Source: Plasmopara viticola
Taxonomy: Eukaryota > Oomycota > Peronosporomycetes > Peronosporales > Peronosporaceae
Length of the DNA: 64,000 bases
Direction of reading: 5' to 3'
Assembly (NCBI GenBank): GCA_001695595.3
Contig: MBPM02000018.1
Location: 186,001 to 250,000 of the forward strand
The position numbers were made by a program, and so were the translations under genes. Every line of letters begins with the position of its first letter. Positions within the stretch are counted from its first letter, which is position 1. Of the stretch, positions 1 through 10,456 are shown piece after piece. The notes under the pieces are model-generated. The model was not told where the DNA came from. It ran no database searches and saw only the letters and a list, made by a program, of their open reading frames with translations.

Positions 1-1327
1 CTCGACCATGGTTGACCGGATTCTTCGTCATCTTGATACATGATTGATTATCTTCAAATAGTTTTAGCTCTGGTTTGTCTATACCAGCTGCACCTAAAAT
101 TTCACAAAGAAGACGATGTACCCACTTGCCTTCTTGTATCGCCAGGCTGAGTGCGATATATTCAGCTTCGCTGGTCGACAGTGAAATGCTTGATTGTTTC
201 TTGCTTCCCCAACTCACAGGTGCCCCCATCAACATAAATGCATAGCCAGAGGTTGACTTGCGGTCCGCATGATCGCCAGCCCAATCTGCATCCGACTATC
301 CCCGGAAATGTACATGATCACTAGCCTTAAATGTGATGCCGTGCGACTTACTTCCTTGAAGGTAGCGAAGAACTCTCTTTATCGCAACCCAGTGTTCAGC
401 TTGTGGGTTCTCCATAAAACGTGGTACATATCCAACAGCAAAAGCAATGTCTGGACGTGTTGCAGTTGTCAGATGCATCAAGGCACCCACAGCTTCGCGA
501 AATGGAACGTCAGCCTTTGTTGTTGCAGCGTTTGGCATGAGTCGTAAGCTTAAGTCGGTTGGACTTATTACTGGCTTGCAATCACTCATGCCGAATTGCT
601 TGAGAATGTCGTCGACATAGCGTTTCTGGCAAAGTGTGATGCTGCCGTCGGCGTTATCCACAAGCTCAATGCCCAGAACAAAAGCACATTTTCCACTGTC
701 CGTCATTTCAAAGCGTGACTTGAGACTGCCTTTGGTCTCCGCGATGAGCTTGGCCGAGCTGCCAGAGATGAGTACATCGTCTACATAAACCAGTAGCAAT
801 ATGCAATGGCCGTCGACATTCTTGATATAGAGGCATGGGTCGAAAGCAGAAACACAGAAACCAATGGAGCATACAAACTCATCAAAGGTCTCGTTCCCAA
901 CTCGGGATGCTTGTTTTAGGCCGTAAATTGCTTTCAACAATTCCAAGCAATCGAAATTACCTTCGATCTCCACTCCCTCTGGCACCACACAGTAAATAAC
1001 TTCTTTCATTACACCGTAAAGAAATGCCGTAACAACATCAAGCTGGTCAAGGGGCCATCCAAGACACTTTGTCAAGCTGATCACCATACGCAGTGTGACG
1101 TACTTGACCACAGGCGAAAACGTTTCCGTGTAGTCAATGCCGTATTGCTGCTTGAATCCTTTTGCGACGAGACGCGCCTTATACTTTTCAATTGATCCGT
1201 CGGCTTTGCGCTTGATCTTGAAAACCCACTTCGTTCCAATAGCATGTTGTCCTGCTGGAAGTTTGCCGCTCGAAATACATTGCGAATTCGCATTGAATCC
1301 AATTCGGCACGCATTGCTTTTCGCCAA
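1..1327 (-). pseudogene. El-1 reverse transcriptase and RNase H remnant
   Basis: The RT domain (RVT_2 type of copia elements) starts near the motif [16 protein letters not shown] and keeps the catalytic YVDD box at 776-787. It would copy the element's RNA into DNA in the cytoplasmic particle. The frame is open from 1327 to 296, where a TAG replaces the Tyr codon of the RNase H start ([15 protein letters not shown]). RNase H text continues in the same frame from 295 to base 1, including HGRAKHID near the left edge. The trailing end is cut by the window, not by an insertion that can be seen. Confidence 0.9.
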
Positions 1328-1519
1328 TGTACTTGATCTGGTCCGCTAACTGCATCTTGATATCTTGAAGGTTCAGAAAGGTCGGTAGCTTCGACTGCAT
1401 TAGCGCTTGCATGCCAAAAATCGCGTGGCACCGAATGATCTTTTGTGTCGCTCTTTTCTTCTTCACTTTCTTGATTACCGGTCATGCGCTCGACCGATCT
1501 GCGTTTCGCTCGTCGCTTG

Positions 1520-2401
1520 TCAAAAACTTTCAGGCACACTTGATTCTTCAAGTCCATTCTCGCGATACTCGTAACGTGGAAGAGCTGAGTCATTGTTTGT
1601 GTCACATGAGCCTGATCGGTTCTTGCGCTTTCCGGCCGACTTGAATTTTATTCGGTAAACTGGGTCATTGTAATCGATGGTAAGCGGATCAAGACTAATG
1701 TCATCGTCACCACTGTCAGGAGCTGATGGCCACGTAGACTCGAAGCCAAGTCTTGATTCATCAAAATTGACGTCGCGACTGACAATAAATTGTCCTGCCT
1801 CAATGTCAAAAATCCGATAAGCCTTCGATGTCTCTTGATAGCCCATAAAAATGCCGGCGCGAGCTTTTGGATCCCACTTGAGTCGCTTTTCTTTTGATGT
1901 GAGTTTAAATGTTCGGCAGCCGAATACACACAGGAGCTTTACACTTGGCTTGGACTTGTACACAATTTCAAACGGGGTTTTGCTTGCAATCTTGAGTGGA
2001 GGCAGTCGATTTTTGATATAAATTGCCGTCATTGCCGCTTCATCCCAAAAGCACTTGTCAAGTTTTGCATAATGCAGTAAAGCGCGGCCAATCGTAACGA
2101 TAGTTCTGATGGCCTGCTCAGCTGTCCCATTTGTTTGATGCGCGTATGCAACTGTGACTTGCTGCTCAATACCTTGATCGCCATAGAAGATCTTGAGCGA
2201 ATTTGTTGCGAATTCTCGCGCTCCATCATGTCTCACAAACTTGACTTGCTTGCCGAATTGCGTTTGAACCTTGAGGATGTAGCTTGTGAGACATTCTTCG
2301 GATTCAGATTTGGCACTTAAGCAAAAGCCCTTCATGCATTCACTGGCTTCGTCGACAATGAAGAGCAAGTACCTGCCTCCGCCCAAAGAGTCTTGTTCCA
2401 T
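1520..2401 (-). pseudogene. El-1 integrase core and C-terminal region
   Basis: Integrase catalytic core (rve family) with the DDE residues still readable: Asp in LLHFDISG just upstream of the open frame, Asp in VRHDGAREF, and Glu in TNGTAEQAIRT. The C-terminal part runs through the [18 protein letters not shown] segment into the acidic linker that leads to RT. A TAG replacing a Glu codon at 2427-2429 (DTY-stop-LLHFD) separates it from the zinc-binding domain. A frameshift near 1530 separates it from the linker (continued in another frame at 1081-1605). Confidence 0.88.
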
Positions 2402-2428
2402 GAGACCGCTTATGTCAAAATGGAGAAG

Positions 2429-3033
2429 CTAATATGTGTCATTTTGATGCTTGTCTTGAGTGCTAGGAAATGGTTTTTGAACCATCTTCCCTAACTGACA
2501 TCCTCGACACATGCCTTGATCACTTAAACCCAGTGGCACATTTGCGTCCTTGATCATTCCGCCATTGACCATCTTTCGAAGCACGTCGATTGGAGCGTGA
2601 CCCATTCTTGCATGCAGATTGATGTTTTGACCTCGTACCGCCGAATTTGCTAAATACTGGGGAGTACGAAGCCAGTGTAGACCATCCACAAGGTCTGCTG
2701 TAGCCACAACCTGGTGTGATATTTTGCGCGCAATGTCCATGCGTGAGCCACAAACACCACCTGAAACTTGCCACTCTTGTTGATCTGTGGCACCGAAAGA
2801 AAATTCTTGTTCATCACTGGCACGAGCAAAACGTCCTTGATTTCAATGTCGGACTCAATACCATCGGGCAAGACCACGCGCTCAATGATGGTCTCGACAC
2901 CCTTGATTGCAGTTTTGTTTCCATCAGCGACCGAGAGTTTGCCAAAGTTGTGCTCTTCGAGTCTTGCAAACTTGTCCTTGTTGTTGCATATATGATGCGT
3001 TGCACCACTGTCAATTGCCCATATTCCAGGCAC
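2429..3033 (-). pseudogene. El-1 protease and integrase zinc-binding domain
   Basis: Aspartic protease with active site DSGATHHIC, the residues that would process the polyprotein. It is followed by the [10 protein letters not shown] segment and the GAG-pre-integrase HHCC zinc domain (HARMGHAP ... CRGCQLGK). A frameshift at about 2740-2750 splits the two domains into separate frames (2650-3033 and 2429-2740). The protease motif itself is intact. Confidence 0.88.
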
Positions 3034-3165
3034 ATTTTTCGTTGTTGGAAGTCCACACTCCAGCGAGACCGCAAACGCAACACGGTCGTACTCGTATTGT
3101 TCGCTGGGTCTATAGTGAACATTGTTTGCTCCGCGTCCACGAGCTTGGCCGCCGCGTCGAGCATT

Positions 3166-3897
3166 TCAATTCTCATCCATTTGCTTGGTCCAGCATCGCT
3201 CCGCCGAATGCCCCAATTTTCTGCAGTATGCGCACTGGCGATATTCTCGTTCCGTGCTAAACGCTTTTGCCACTTTCTCAGTCTTAACTGTCGTAGTTAT
3301 CGACCCTTGACGCTTTATGTGCTCGTTTGTTAGCACTTGAACCACATCCTGAGTCTTCAACTCTGCATTGCTAATCTCCAAGTTGAGCACGACATTCTCA
3401 TAGCTCTTGGGTAGACTTCGCAAAAAGCAGATTGCAACGTCTTCGTCCTCCATTTACGCGCCGATACTGGAAAGCTTTGCGCTGATATTGAGGACTTCAT
3501 TGCAGTGATGCAAGATATTACTACCTTTGGCCATTTCCATGCTGAAGAGTTGTCGCTTCAAGTAGATGCGACCAGCCTTTTGCGAACCGCCGTACAGCGT
3601 CTTAATACGCGCCCACGCAACCCACGCTTCCTCGCAGTCGTCAACGACGTGATGATAGTCCGCATCCATATGGAGCAGCATCAGTCCAAAAGCAATGTTG
3701 CTTGTCCTGACATATTTGTCCGAGGCACGAGGGTCAACAAACGTCGGAGTCACCTCGCGGTTGACAACATGCCACACGGCCTTGGTAAGAAACACACCAC
3801 GCATGAAGCGGTGCCACGTTGCATAGTTGTCGCCGTTGAATTTGTCGATTGCAACCTTGGCCGAGACGTCATGCACCGAGGTCATGGTTGGGCTCAT
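3166..3897 (-). pseudogene. El-1 gag with zinc knuckle, broken
   Basis: Gag of the UBN2 copia type. It starts at ATG 3897-3895, which lies inside the primer-binding site (M-S-P). Conserved text includes [25 protein letters not shown] and [21 protein letters not shown]. An in-frame stop at 3454 interrupts SIGA-stop-MEDEDVA. The zinc knuckle [14 protein letters not shown] is complete, but a CGA to TGA change just after it (MDEN-stop) ends the frame at 3166. El-18 keeps Arg at that codon, which shows the direction of change. Confidence 0.88.
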
Positions 3898-3901
3898 AAC
3901 C

Positions 3902-4227
3902 TGTTAGAAAGGTGAGCGGAGCGAAGGCAAAGAGTTGAGGCGTGGAGAGTCTGCGCGAGGGAGAACCGAGCGAAGACACTTGTGATGAAGAAAGAAGATT
4001 TCAAAGTGAGTGTATCCATTCGGTCTCTAGTTCACAACTCTTTGCTACATCTAAGCCATTTATTAATCTAAGCCAATCAAAAGAACTTACCATCCGGGCG
4101 TAATCATTTTCCCATCCGGGCGCGATCATCTTGAGTGCGTCTGTCCATGTGTCTATCCATGACGCCATCGTTGTTTGTTTAAACCCTCGGGAACCGGAAT
4201 ATAACTGAGGGAGAACGGTTACCTTCA
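3902..4227 (-). repeat. El-1 5' LTR, chimaeric
   Basis: LTR of 326 bp. Its inner third (3902 to about 4005; GAACCGAGCGAAGACACTTG and surroundings) matches LTR-a of El-8 and El-13. Its outer part (CCATCCGGGCG repeats, TCTAAGCCA, TATCCATGACG) matches LTR-d of El-4 and El-5. The inner end CA is followed directly by the primer-binding site (plus strand GGGCTCATAACC, 3890-3901). The outer end CTTCA at 4227 borders El-2 sequence. Confidence 0.8.
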
Positions 4228-4235
4228 ATAAGTGT

Positions 4236-5814
4236 AAAGGCTGTCGAAGCTTACGACTTATCCGAGCCAACCACTTATCAAGAAGCTATAAATGGACCCG
4301 ATCAGCTTCATTGGCGCAAAGCCATTCGTGCGGAACTTGATTTAATGCGGCTTCGTCAAGTCTTTTGAGCTGCAAAGTTGCCATCAGGACTTCACGCTAT
4401 CGGAACTAAGTGGGTTTTTAAGATCAAGCGAAAGGCCGACGGCTCAATTGAGAAATACAAGGCTCGACTCATGGCAAAGGGTTTTCGACAAAAATACGGA
4501 ATCGACTATACAGAAACGTTTTCGCCTGTGGTCAAGTACGTGACGTTACGGATGGTCATCGCTTTGACGAAGTCGTTTGAGTGGCCACTTGATCAATTGG
4601 ACGTTGTGACAGCTTTTCTGTATGGAAGGATGAAGGAAGTTGTTTACTGCACTACAACAGAAGGAGTTGAACTTGACAAAGCATTTGACTGTCTTGTACT
4701 CGACAAGGCAATTTATGGTGTGAAACAAGCTTCTCGCGTATGGAATGAGACTTTTGATGAGTTTGTGTGCTCGATTGGATATCAAGTTTCAGCCTTCGAT
4801 CCGTGCCTTTACATCAAGGTCTCGAGCAACGACTGCGCGCTACTTCTGGTATATGTCGATTATGTTTTGATCACCGGAAAATCAACAGCATTGATTCTGG
4901 ATTCGAGAATTGCCTTCAAGAATCGCTTTCAGATGACCGATAGTGGCAAGTGCGCGTTCGTCCTGGGCATTGAGCTTGTAGACAATGACAACGGCAGTGT
5001 TACAATGTGTCAACGGCGATACATCAACGACATTCTCAAGCGATTCAGTACGGATGATTGCAAGGCAGTTAAAAGTCCAACAGACATGAGCACAAAGCTT
5101 GTGCCAAGCGACTCTCCAACCAAAGTTAACGCGCCATTTCGAGAAGCTGTCGGAGCTCTAATGCATCTGACGATAGCGACGCGGCTGGACATTGCGTTTG
5201 CAGCTGGCTACGTATCAAGGTTTATGGAAAGCCCACAGATTGAGCATTGGATTGCAGTCAAGCGTATATTTCGCTATCTGCAAGGTACAAATTCTTATGG
5301 AATCTGCTTTCAGCCCGGCAACAAAGTCAATTTTTGTGGATACTCGGACGCTGATTGGGCAGGTGATCACACCGACCGCAAGCCGACCTTTGGATTCGCT
5401 TTTATGCTGATGAGTGCTCCGGTAAGCTGGGGAAGTAAAAAGCAGTCAAGCGTTTCATTGCTAACCAGCGAAGCTGAGTACATTGCTCTAAGCTTAGCGG
5501 TTCAAGAAGGAAAGTGGGGTCATCGCTTACTGTGCGATATTCTGGATGCGACAGGAGAGCCTGGACCGGAGCTCAAGATTCTTGATGACAACCAGTCTTG
5601 TCTCAAGGTGACCAAGAATCCTGTCGATCACGGCCGAGCCAAACATATCGACATTAAGTACCACCACATTCGCGACGAAGTCAAGCGTGGCAAAATACAT
5701 CTTGAATATTGCGAGACCGAAAACATGCTGGCGGACATTATGACAAAAGGCTTACCAGGACCGCGCCACAAGATCATGACAGCGGCCCTTGGCATACAAG
5801 CCGGTTCGCATTGA
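4236..5814 (+). pseudogene. El-2 reverse transcriptase and RNase H, RT active site mutated
   Basis: Linker (EAYDLSEPTTY), complete RT and RNase H in one frame. A TGA at about 4366 (RQVF-stop-AAKLPSG) breaks the front, after which 478 codons are open to the natural stop at 5812-5814. The RT box reads YVDY at 4852-4863: the second catalytic Asp codon GAT has become TAT, which should abolish polymerisation. RNase H keeps [28 protein letters not shown] and DNQSCLK. One of the longest open frames in the window. Confidence 0.92.
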
Positions 5815-5819
5815 GGGGA

Positions 5820-6081
5820 CGTATTGAGGATTATGGGTTTCAGGTAACGTACACAACCCAACCCGGTCCAATCCGAACCGCGGTTCATCATAGTTTTTAC
5901 TTTTTACGGTTTAAGGTAATTACGTTATGTAGAATAAGTGTTTACGAGTAGTAGGAGTTCAAACCCCAATATATCAGTTACTTCTAAATTTACTTCCTCT
6001 CAGTCAAGTGTCTTCGCTTCAACGCAAACGATCCTTCACTTCGTTTCTTCAGCCTCCCTTACCTTCCGCAGACATTTAACA
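5820..6081 (+). repeat. El-2 3' LTR (LTR-a)
   Basis: LTR of 262 bp starting TATTGAGGATTATGGG right after a polypurine tract (GAGGGGACG) that overlaps the RNase H stop codon. It ends ...CATTTAACA at 6081. It is close to the El-10 5' LTR (35519-35783), which starts with the more canonical TGTTGAGG. The right-hand neighbour is El-3 RT coding sequence, not a primer-binding site, which marks it as a 3' LTR. Confidence 0.85.
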
Positions 6082-7085
6082 AAACTCATCGCGCTTTACG
6101 TCGACGATCTCATTCTTGCAAGCAGCAGCTCAACATTGCTACAAGACACCAAGCAAGCGCTAAGTGATCGGTTCGAAATGACAGACATGGGCCAGCTCAA
6201 GTATTTTCTCGGCTTGGAAATTGAACACGATTTAAAAGCTGAAATGATGATCGTAAGGTAGTCCGAGTTTGCGTGTGATGTTCTAAAGAAGTTTAAAATG
6301 GATAACAGCAATCCCGTAAAGACGCCTCAGGAACCGGGTCTCAAGCTTACCAAGGTCATGTGCGAAGGAGGTTGCAAGCACCACGAAACCATGGCAAATG
6401 TTCCCTACCGGAATGCGGTCGGCTGTTTGATGTATTTGATGGTCGGCACGCGCCCGGATCTTGCAGCAGCCGTTGGGACACTAAGTCAATTCGCGGCGGA
6501 CCCGTGCCCTTCTCATTGGCAGGCGCTCAAGAGAGTGTTTCGATATATACAAGGTACATAGACTCATGGCATCGTGTTTCGAGCGGACAGCAACAAAAGG
6601 CTTCGAGGCTTTTCGGATCCGGACTGAGCTGGGGACGTTGGCTCAAGAAAGAGAACAAGCGGATATGCATTCATGATGAACGGCGGATGCATTTGCTGGC
6701 GAAACAAAAACAGCGAACAGTTGCGTTGTCATCAACCGAAGCAGAATACATGGCGCTTTCCGAAGCTACCCAAGAAGCAGTTTGGCTCAAATTCCTTCTG
6801 TGCGAAATCGGTGAAATGGCTCTTGATGAAGCGGTCAAGATATTCGAAGATAACCAAGGATCGATTGCGTTGGCCAAGAATCCGGAGTTCCACAAGTGTA
6901 CCAAGCATATCGACATACGCTATCTCTTTGTTCGCGAAAAGTGTTAAGACGGCCAAGTTTCGCTTGAGTACATTTCAACATCGGACATGCTGGCCGACCT
7001 CATGCCCAAGCCGATTCCTGCACCACAATTTGCTATACTTCGAAGCCGACTTGGCATACAAGCGTCAAGAGCTGCCGAGTCGAGT
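6082..7085 (+). pseudogene. El-3 reverse transcriptase and RNase H remnant
   Basis: RT resumes at KLIALYVDDLILASSS, with YVDD at 6097-6108, through MTDMGQLKYFLGLEI. Stops are present at 6259-6261 (TAG) and 6559-6561 (TAG after RYIQGT). A frameshift follows near 6560-6640, and TAA at about 6945 ends RYLFVREKC. RNase H text [21 protein letters not shown] and EDNQGSIALAKNPEFHK is readable. The C-terminus overlaps the purine-rich run before the LTR. Confidence 0.88.
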
Positions 7086-7090
7086 GGGAG

Positions 7091-7357
7091 TGTTGAAGAT
7101 GCGACGCCTCGATCAGCAGTGTTGTACCGGTAAGCTACCGGTACTGATACCAGTTAACGTTGCGACCAAGCAACAGTGACGTCATGGATAGGCGGGTGTA
7201 CAGGCGCACGCAAGATGATTGCGCCCGGATGGTAAGTCGTTCTGATTAGCTTAGATAAATCATTGGCTTAGAGGTAGCATGTAGTTGCGAACTAAGGACC
7301 TTTAAATATATTCACTATGCATTCTACCAGCATGTGCTCACTTCAACCTTTTCCTTA
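7091..7357 (+). repeat. El-3 3' LTR (LTR-d)
   Basis: 267-bp LTR starting TGTTGAAGATGCGACGCC after the polypurine tract GAGTGGGAG (7082-7090). It closely matches the El-4 5' LTR on the opposite strand and has a single CCGGGCG-type repeat. The last bases (TTTTCCTTA) have lost the usual TCATCA end. El-4 coding sequence follows at once. Confidence 0.82.
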
Positions 7358-8377
7358 GTACGCAGCTTCGAATTCCTGGGCTGCAGCGGATATCTCTGCA
7401 AGACCTTGGCAGTGACTATAACGCTTAGATCGGGGAACTTCTGTAACTTGTTCTAGCGACTTCGCACACTGGTGTCGCTTGCCTAAAGGGTCGTCCTGGT
7501 CAAAATACTCCGGTGGGTCTTCTACTTCATGATCTGTTTCGTCATTCGGTGTTGCATCCTGTTGTGGTTCTTCGTCATCTTGAATAACAACTTCATCACA
7601 ACCATATTTGACAAGCTTTCCACCGTCAAAGGTGTCTTCCATGAACTGTGCGTTTCCGCTCACAAGCACTTGACCGCTTTCAATTGTTCCAAAACGATAC
7701 GCTTTCTCGTGCTCACTGTATCCAAGAAATCGACATCGCACCGAACAAGCATCAAACTTGAATCGTTTTTCTTTCGACAGGTGTACGTAAGCATGGCAAC
7801 CAAAGACTTTAAAATAAGCCAAAAGAGGTTTCTTGCCAGTCCAAAGTTGATGTGGCGACTTGTCGTGGCTAACAGCACGTGTTGGGCACCGGATTCGAAG
7901 GAAAGTTGCGGTCATTACCGCCTCCCCCCAATACGCTTTATTGAGACTAGCATGCTCAAGCATACACCGAGCATACTTAACCAAAGTTTAATTTATGCGC
8001 TCGGCAACACCGTTAAGCTAAGGGGTGTATGGAGGCGTGAACTTCTGCACAATGCCACGGTCAGCACAAAACTTGGCCAACGCTCCTGATGTGTATTCGC
8101 CATTGTTGTCGCTTCGAAGCAGCTTGACCCGCTTATTCGTCTTCTTTTCAGCGTAAGCAACAAACTTAGCGAACCTGTCAGCCACTTCCGACTTATTTCG
8201 AAGCAGGTAAACTGCACAGAAGTGCGACTTGTCATCTATGAAAGTGACAAAATATCGCTTGCCACTGTGTGTTGAGGTCCGCATTGGACCACATACATCA
8301 CTGTGAATGACGTCAAGCACATCTTTTGCTCGGTTAGGCGACGACTTCATGTATGTTGCTTGGGTTTGCTTTCCCAA
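7358..8377 (-). pseudogene. El-4 integrase core and C-terminal region
   Basis: DDE integrase with Asp in VIHSDVCGPM, Asp in LRSDNNGEY and Glu in NGVAERI. A CAG to TAG change at about 8016-8018 (PYTP-stop-LNG) cuts the core; downstream text YWGEAVMTATFL ... FKVFGCHAYVHLSKEKR continues in another frame to 7355. El-3 interrupts it at AAAQEFEAAY, in the linker before RT. Confidence 0.87.
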
Positions 8378-8406
8378 TGCACACGCATCACAAAGCTCCC
8401 ACTGCT

Positions 8407-9040
8407 TTACTGTCGAAATGTCAATGCCAGTGCCGTACCCTTTTTGACGATGGCTTCTAAAACATGGCCAATATGACCAAGTCGAAGGTGCCAGAGGTAC
8501 GATTTGGTGTCCCCAACGCAGCCTTTCAAACTTGCCATATTGACCTCATCTGTGTTAAGTGGCGTCATGCAAAGCTTAAACAAGCCTTTGCCTTGACGTT
8601 CACCAAGTTTCCACCCAATCCCTTTTGCTTGAGCAAGGCAGCCATCGGTTTTGAACGTGACTGGACCCACGTCTTTCGTAAAGCGTCCAACCGAAAATAA
8701 GTTTCGCGTTTGCTTCGAAATATGCCACACGTTGCACTCCTTTTTTCACTCCATGCGAAGTCGTCATCGACATTGTAATGTCATCGGTTCCAATTGCCTG
8801 AACGACACCGTCGTCGGCGATATGGACATCAATCGGTGCGATCTTGGTATAGTTTTTCATGAAGTCATTCGTGAAGGTCATGTGCTGCGTCGCACCCGAG
8901 TCGACCAGCCACACGTTACTCGTCTTGACGGCTCCCACGCTGCCGCCAACCGAAAAAAGGTAGTCCATAGAGTCTTCTTCGCTTTGTGCTACGTGTGCTC
9001 GTTGAAGCTTCTGCCGCTCCGCGTTCTCGCGGATTCGCAC
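8407..9040 (-). pseudogene. El-4 protease and integrase zinc-binding domain
   Basis: Protease active site VDSGATQHMT is intact near 8890-8910. A frameshift after SMTTSHGVKKGVQ moves the rest to another frame (8407-8730), which reads RNLFSVGRFTKDVGPVTF and the zinc-domain start LWHLRLGHIGH. The domain's Cys pair region is degraded. Confidence 0.83.
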
Positions 9041-9820
9041 TGGGCACTTGGCGATCCAATGTCCGCGCTCCCCACAGTAATGATATGCACTTGTCTTAGC
9101 AGGAGCTTACTGTCCCTTGCGCCGTCCGTTGTCGCTTGTCATAAACGCTTGAACTTGGCCTGGCGCACCGCCTTCAATGCTATCGCCTTGTTCTTTGCGC
9201 TTCATGTCCTCATGCAAAAGCCGCGACGTCACCAGCTCCCACGTGAGTGAGTCAGCGCTAGACTCCAACGCCGTGATAAGAAATTGGTATGACTCGCTAA
9301 GGCTTGCAAGAAGTGTGATCACCAAGTCGTCCTCGCTGACCGGAGCGCCCACCGCGTCTGGCTGCTCCGCCAGCGTTTTGATCTTGTTGATGTGCTGCAA
9401 CACATCATCACCTTCGTACATCCTTGTCGTAAAGAAGCAACGACGATGAAAGAGCTTGTTTGCTAAACTCTTCTACTCGAAGTGCCCTTCTAGACGCAAC
9501 CATGCATCCTGCGCACCTTTCGCCGACCGTACCAATGGTAGCTGAGAGTCCTTCATGACAAGGCAGATGATGGTCATAGCCTTGCGGGACTTGCGCTTGT
9601 ACGTGCTTTGATCCAACTGCGTAAGACAGTGCTCGTACTTGATCTCACCGCTCGTGACCTCCCACAGATCGCGCTCTTCCAGCACCATTTGCATCTTGAA
9701 CTTCCACGTATGGATGTTCGTTCTGTCGAACTTGTTGATACGCGAGGGTGCAGCGACGTCCATGGCGAGAGCTTGGTCGTTGTCGGAGGACAGGGCAGAT
9801 GGTGCGGGGCTTGGACTCAT
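9041..9820 (-). pseudogene. El-4 gag with damaged zinc knuckle
   Basis: Starts at ATG 9820-9818 within the primer-binding site (MSPSPAPSALSS). Core text INKFDRTNIHTWKFKMQMV and LEERDLWEV is followed by a TAG at about 9473 (EGHFE-stop-KSLANKL), a frameshift, and a second stop at about 9107. The zinc knuckle reads AYHYCGERGHWIAKC: the first Cys of the CCHC set is Tyr, so metal binding should fail. Confidence 0.86.
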
Positions 9821-9824
9821 AACC

Positions 9825-10113
9825 TGATGAAAAGGTCGAAGTGAGCACTTGTTGGTAGAATGCAAAGTGAATATATTTAAAGGTCCTTAGTTCGCAACTA
9901 CATGCTACCTCTAAGCCAATGATTTGTCTAAGCCAATCAGAATGACTCACCATCCGGGCGCAATCATCATCCCATCCGGGCGCAATCATCTTGCGTGCGC
10001 CTGTACACCCGCCTATCCATGACGTCACTGTTGCTTGGTCGCAACGTTAACTGGTATCAGTACCGGTAGCTTACCGGTACAACACTGCTGATCGAGGCGT
10101 CGCATCTTCTACA
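9825..10113 (-). repeat. El-4 5' LTR (LTR-d)
   Basis: 289 bp. Inner end TGATGAAAAGG (plus strand) follows the primer-binding complement ACTCATAACC. Two 22-bp CCATCCGGGCG units lie at about 9951-9994. The outer end, sense TGTAGAAGATGCGACG, sits at 10113 directly against the El-5 LTR. Confidence 0.85.
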
Positions 10114-10456
10114 GATAAAGGTCACTTGAGCGGAAGATGGCAAAATGCAAAGTGAATATATTTAAGGTCCTTAGTTCGCAACTACTTGCTACTTCTAAGC
10201 CAATCATTTATATCAACCAATCAGGACGACTTACCATCCGGGCGCAAGCATCATCCCATCCGGGCGCAAGCATCATCCCATCCGGGTGCAATCATCTTGA
10301 GTGCGCCTGTTCATGCGCCTTTCCATGACGCCACTGTCGCTTGGTCGGACCGTCGCTTGGTCGCACCGTCTACTGGTATCAATACCGGTAGCTTACCGGT
10401 CATGTACTGCTGGTCGAGGCGTCATACCTTCAGCACGAGGTATTCCATAAACAACA
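10114..10456 (-). repeat. El-5 3' LTR (LTR-d, three 22-bp repeats)
   Basis: 343 bp, missing the inner TGTT removed by the El-4 insertion. The outer-to-internal border is ...CCATAAACAACA at 10456 followed by CTCCCAGTCGACTC, the complement of the polypurine tract. It carries three CCGGGCG units where the 5' LTR has two. Confidence 0.88.
10234..10299. repeat. Three tandem 22-bp units in El-5 3' LTR
   Basis: Units at 10234-10255, 10256-10277 and 10278-10299; the first two are identical and the third differs at a few bases. The 5' LTR has only two units (14624-14645, 14646-14667). The same unit recurs in one or two copies in the other LTR-d elements. It lies in the presumed U3, so it may be a promoter or enhancer repeat; that is inference. 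Confidence 0.85.

Larger units (their letters stand above)
1..4227 (-). mobile_element. El-1, copia retrotransposon, 3' end outside window
   Basis: DSGATHH-clade Ty1/copia element read on the minus strand from its 5' LTR (right end) to RNase H at base 1; the 3' LTR is left of the window. Its outer LTR end at 4227 abuts El-2 in the opposite orientation, so El-1 sits inside El-2 and is the innermost insertion of the nest. Although positionally youngest, it carries several stop codons and frameshifts. Its LTR is a chimaera of two LTR groups (see the LTR entry). Confidence 0.93.
4228..6081 (+). mobile_element. El-2, copia retrotransposon, right part only
   Basis: Plus-strand DSGATHH-clade element. 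Only the linker, RT, RNase H and 3' LTR are present; gag to integrase must lie left of the window on the far side of El-1. The first bases (AGTGTAAA ... GTCGAAGCTTACGAC) match the same linker position of El-10. The LTR end at 6081 abuts El-3 coding sequence, so El-2 is inserted in El-3. Confidence 0.92.
6082..7357 (+). mobile_element. El-3, copia retrotransposon, right part only
   Basis: Plus-strand DSGATQH-clade element reduced in this window to the second half of RT, RNase H and the 3' LTR. El-2 interrupts RT just before its YVDD box. The 3' LTR end abuts the El-4 integrase region, so El-3 is inserted in El-4. Confidence 0.9.
7358..10113 (-). mobile_element. El-4, copia retrotransposon, 5' part
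   Basis: Minus-strand DSGATQH-clade element with 5' LTR, gag, PR and IN. RT, RH and the 3' LTR must lie left of El-3, outside the window. Its outer LTR end at 10113 cuts the 3' LTR of El-5 four bases inside its terminus: El-5 lacks its first TGTT here and resumes at GATAAAGG. A duplicated GATAA is expected on the far side. Confidence 0.9.

Noticed and set aside
7529..8089. Plus-strand open frame of 186 codons opposite the El-4 integrase
   Set aside because: It is the complement of integrase coding sequence; no domain is recognisable and the minus strand explains it.
10234..10299. CRISPR-like array of 22-bp repeats
   Set aside because: Direct tandem units without spacers, inside an LTR; one to three copies only.
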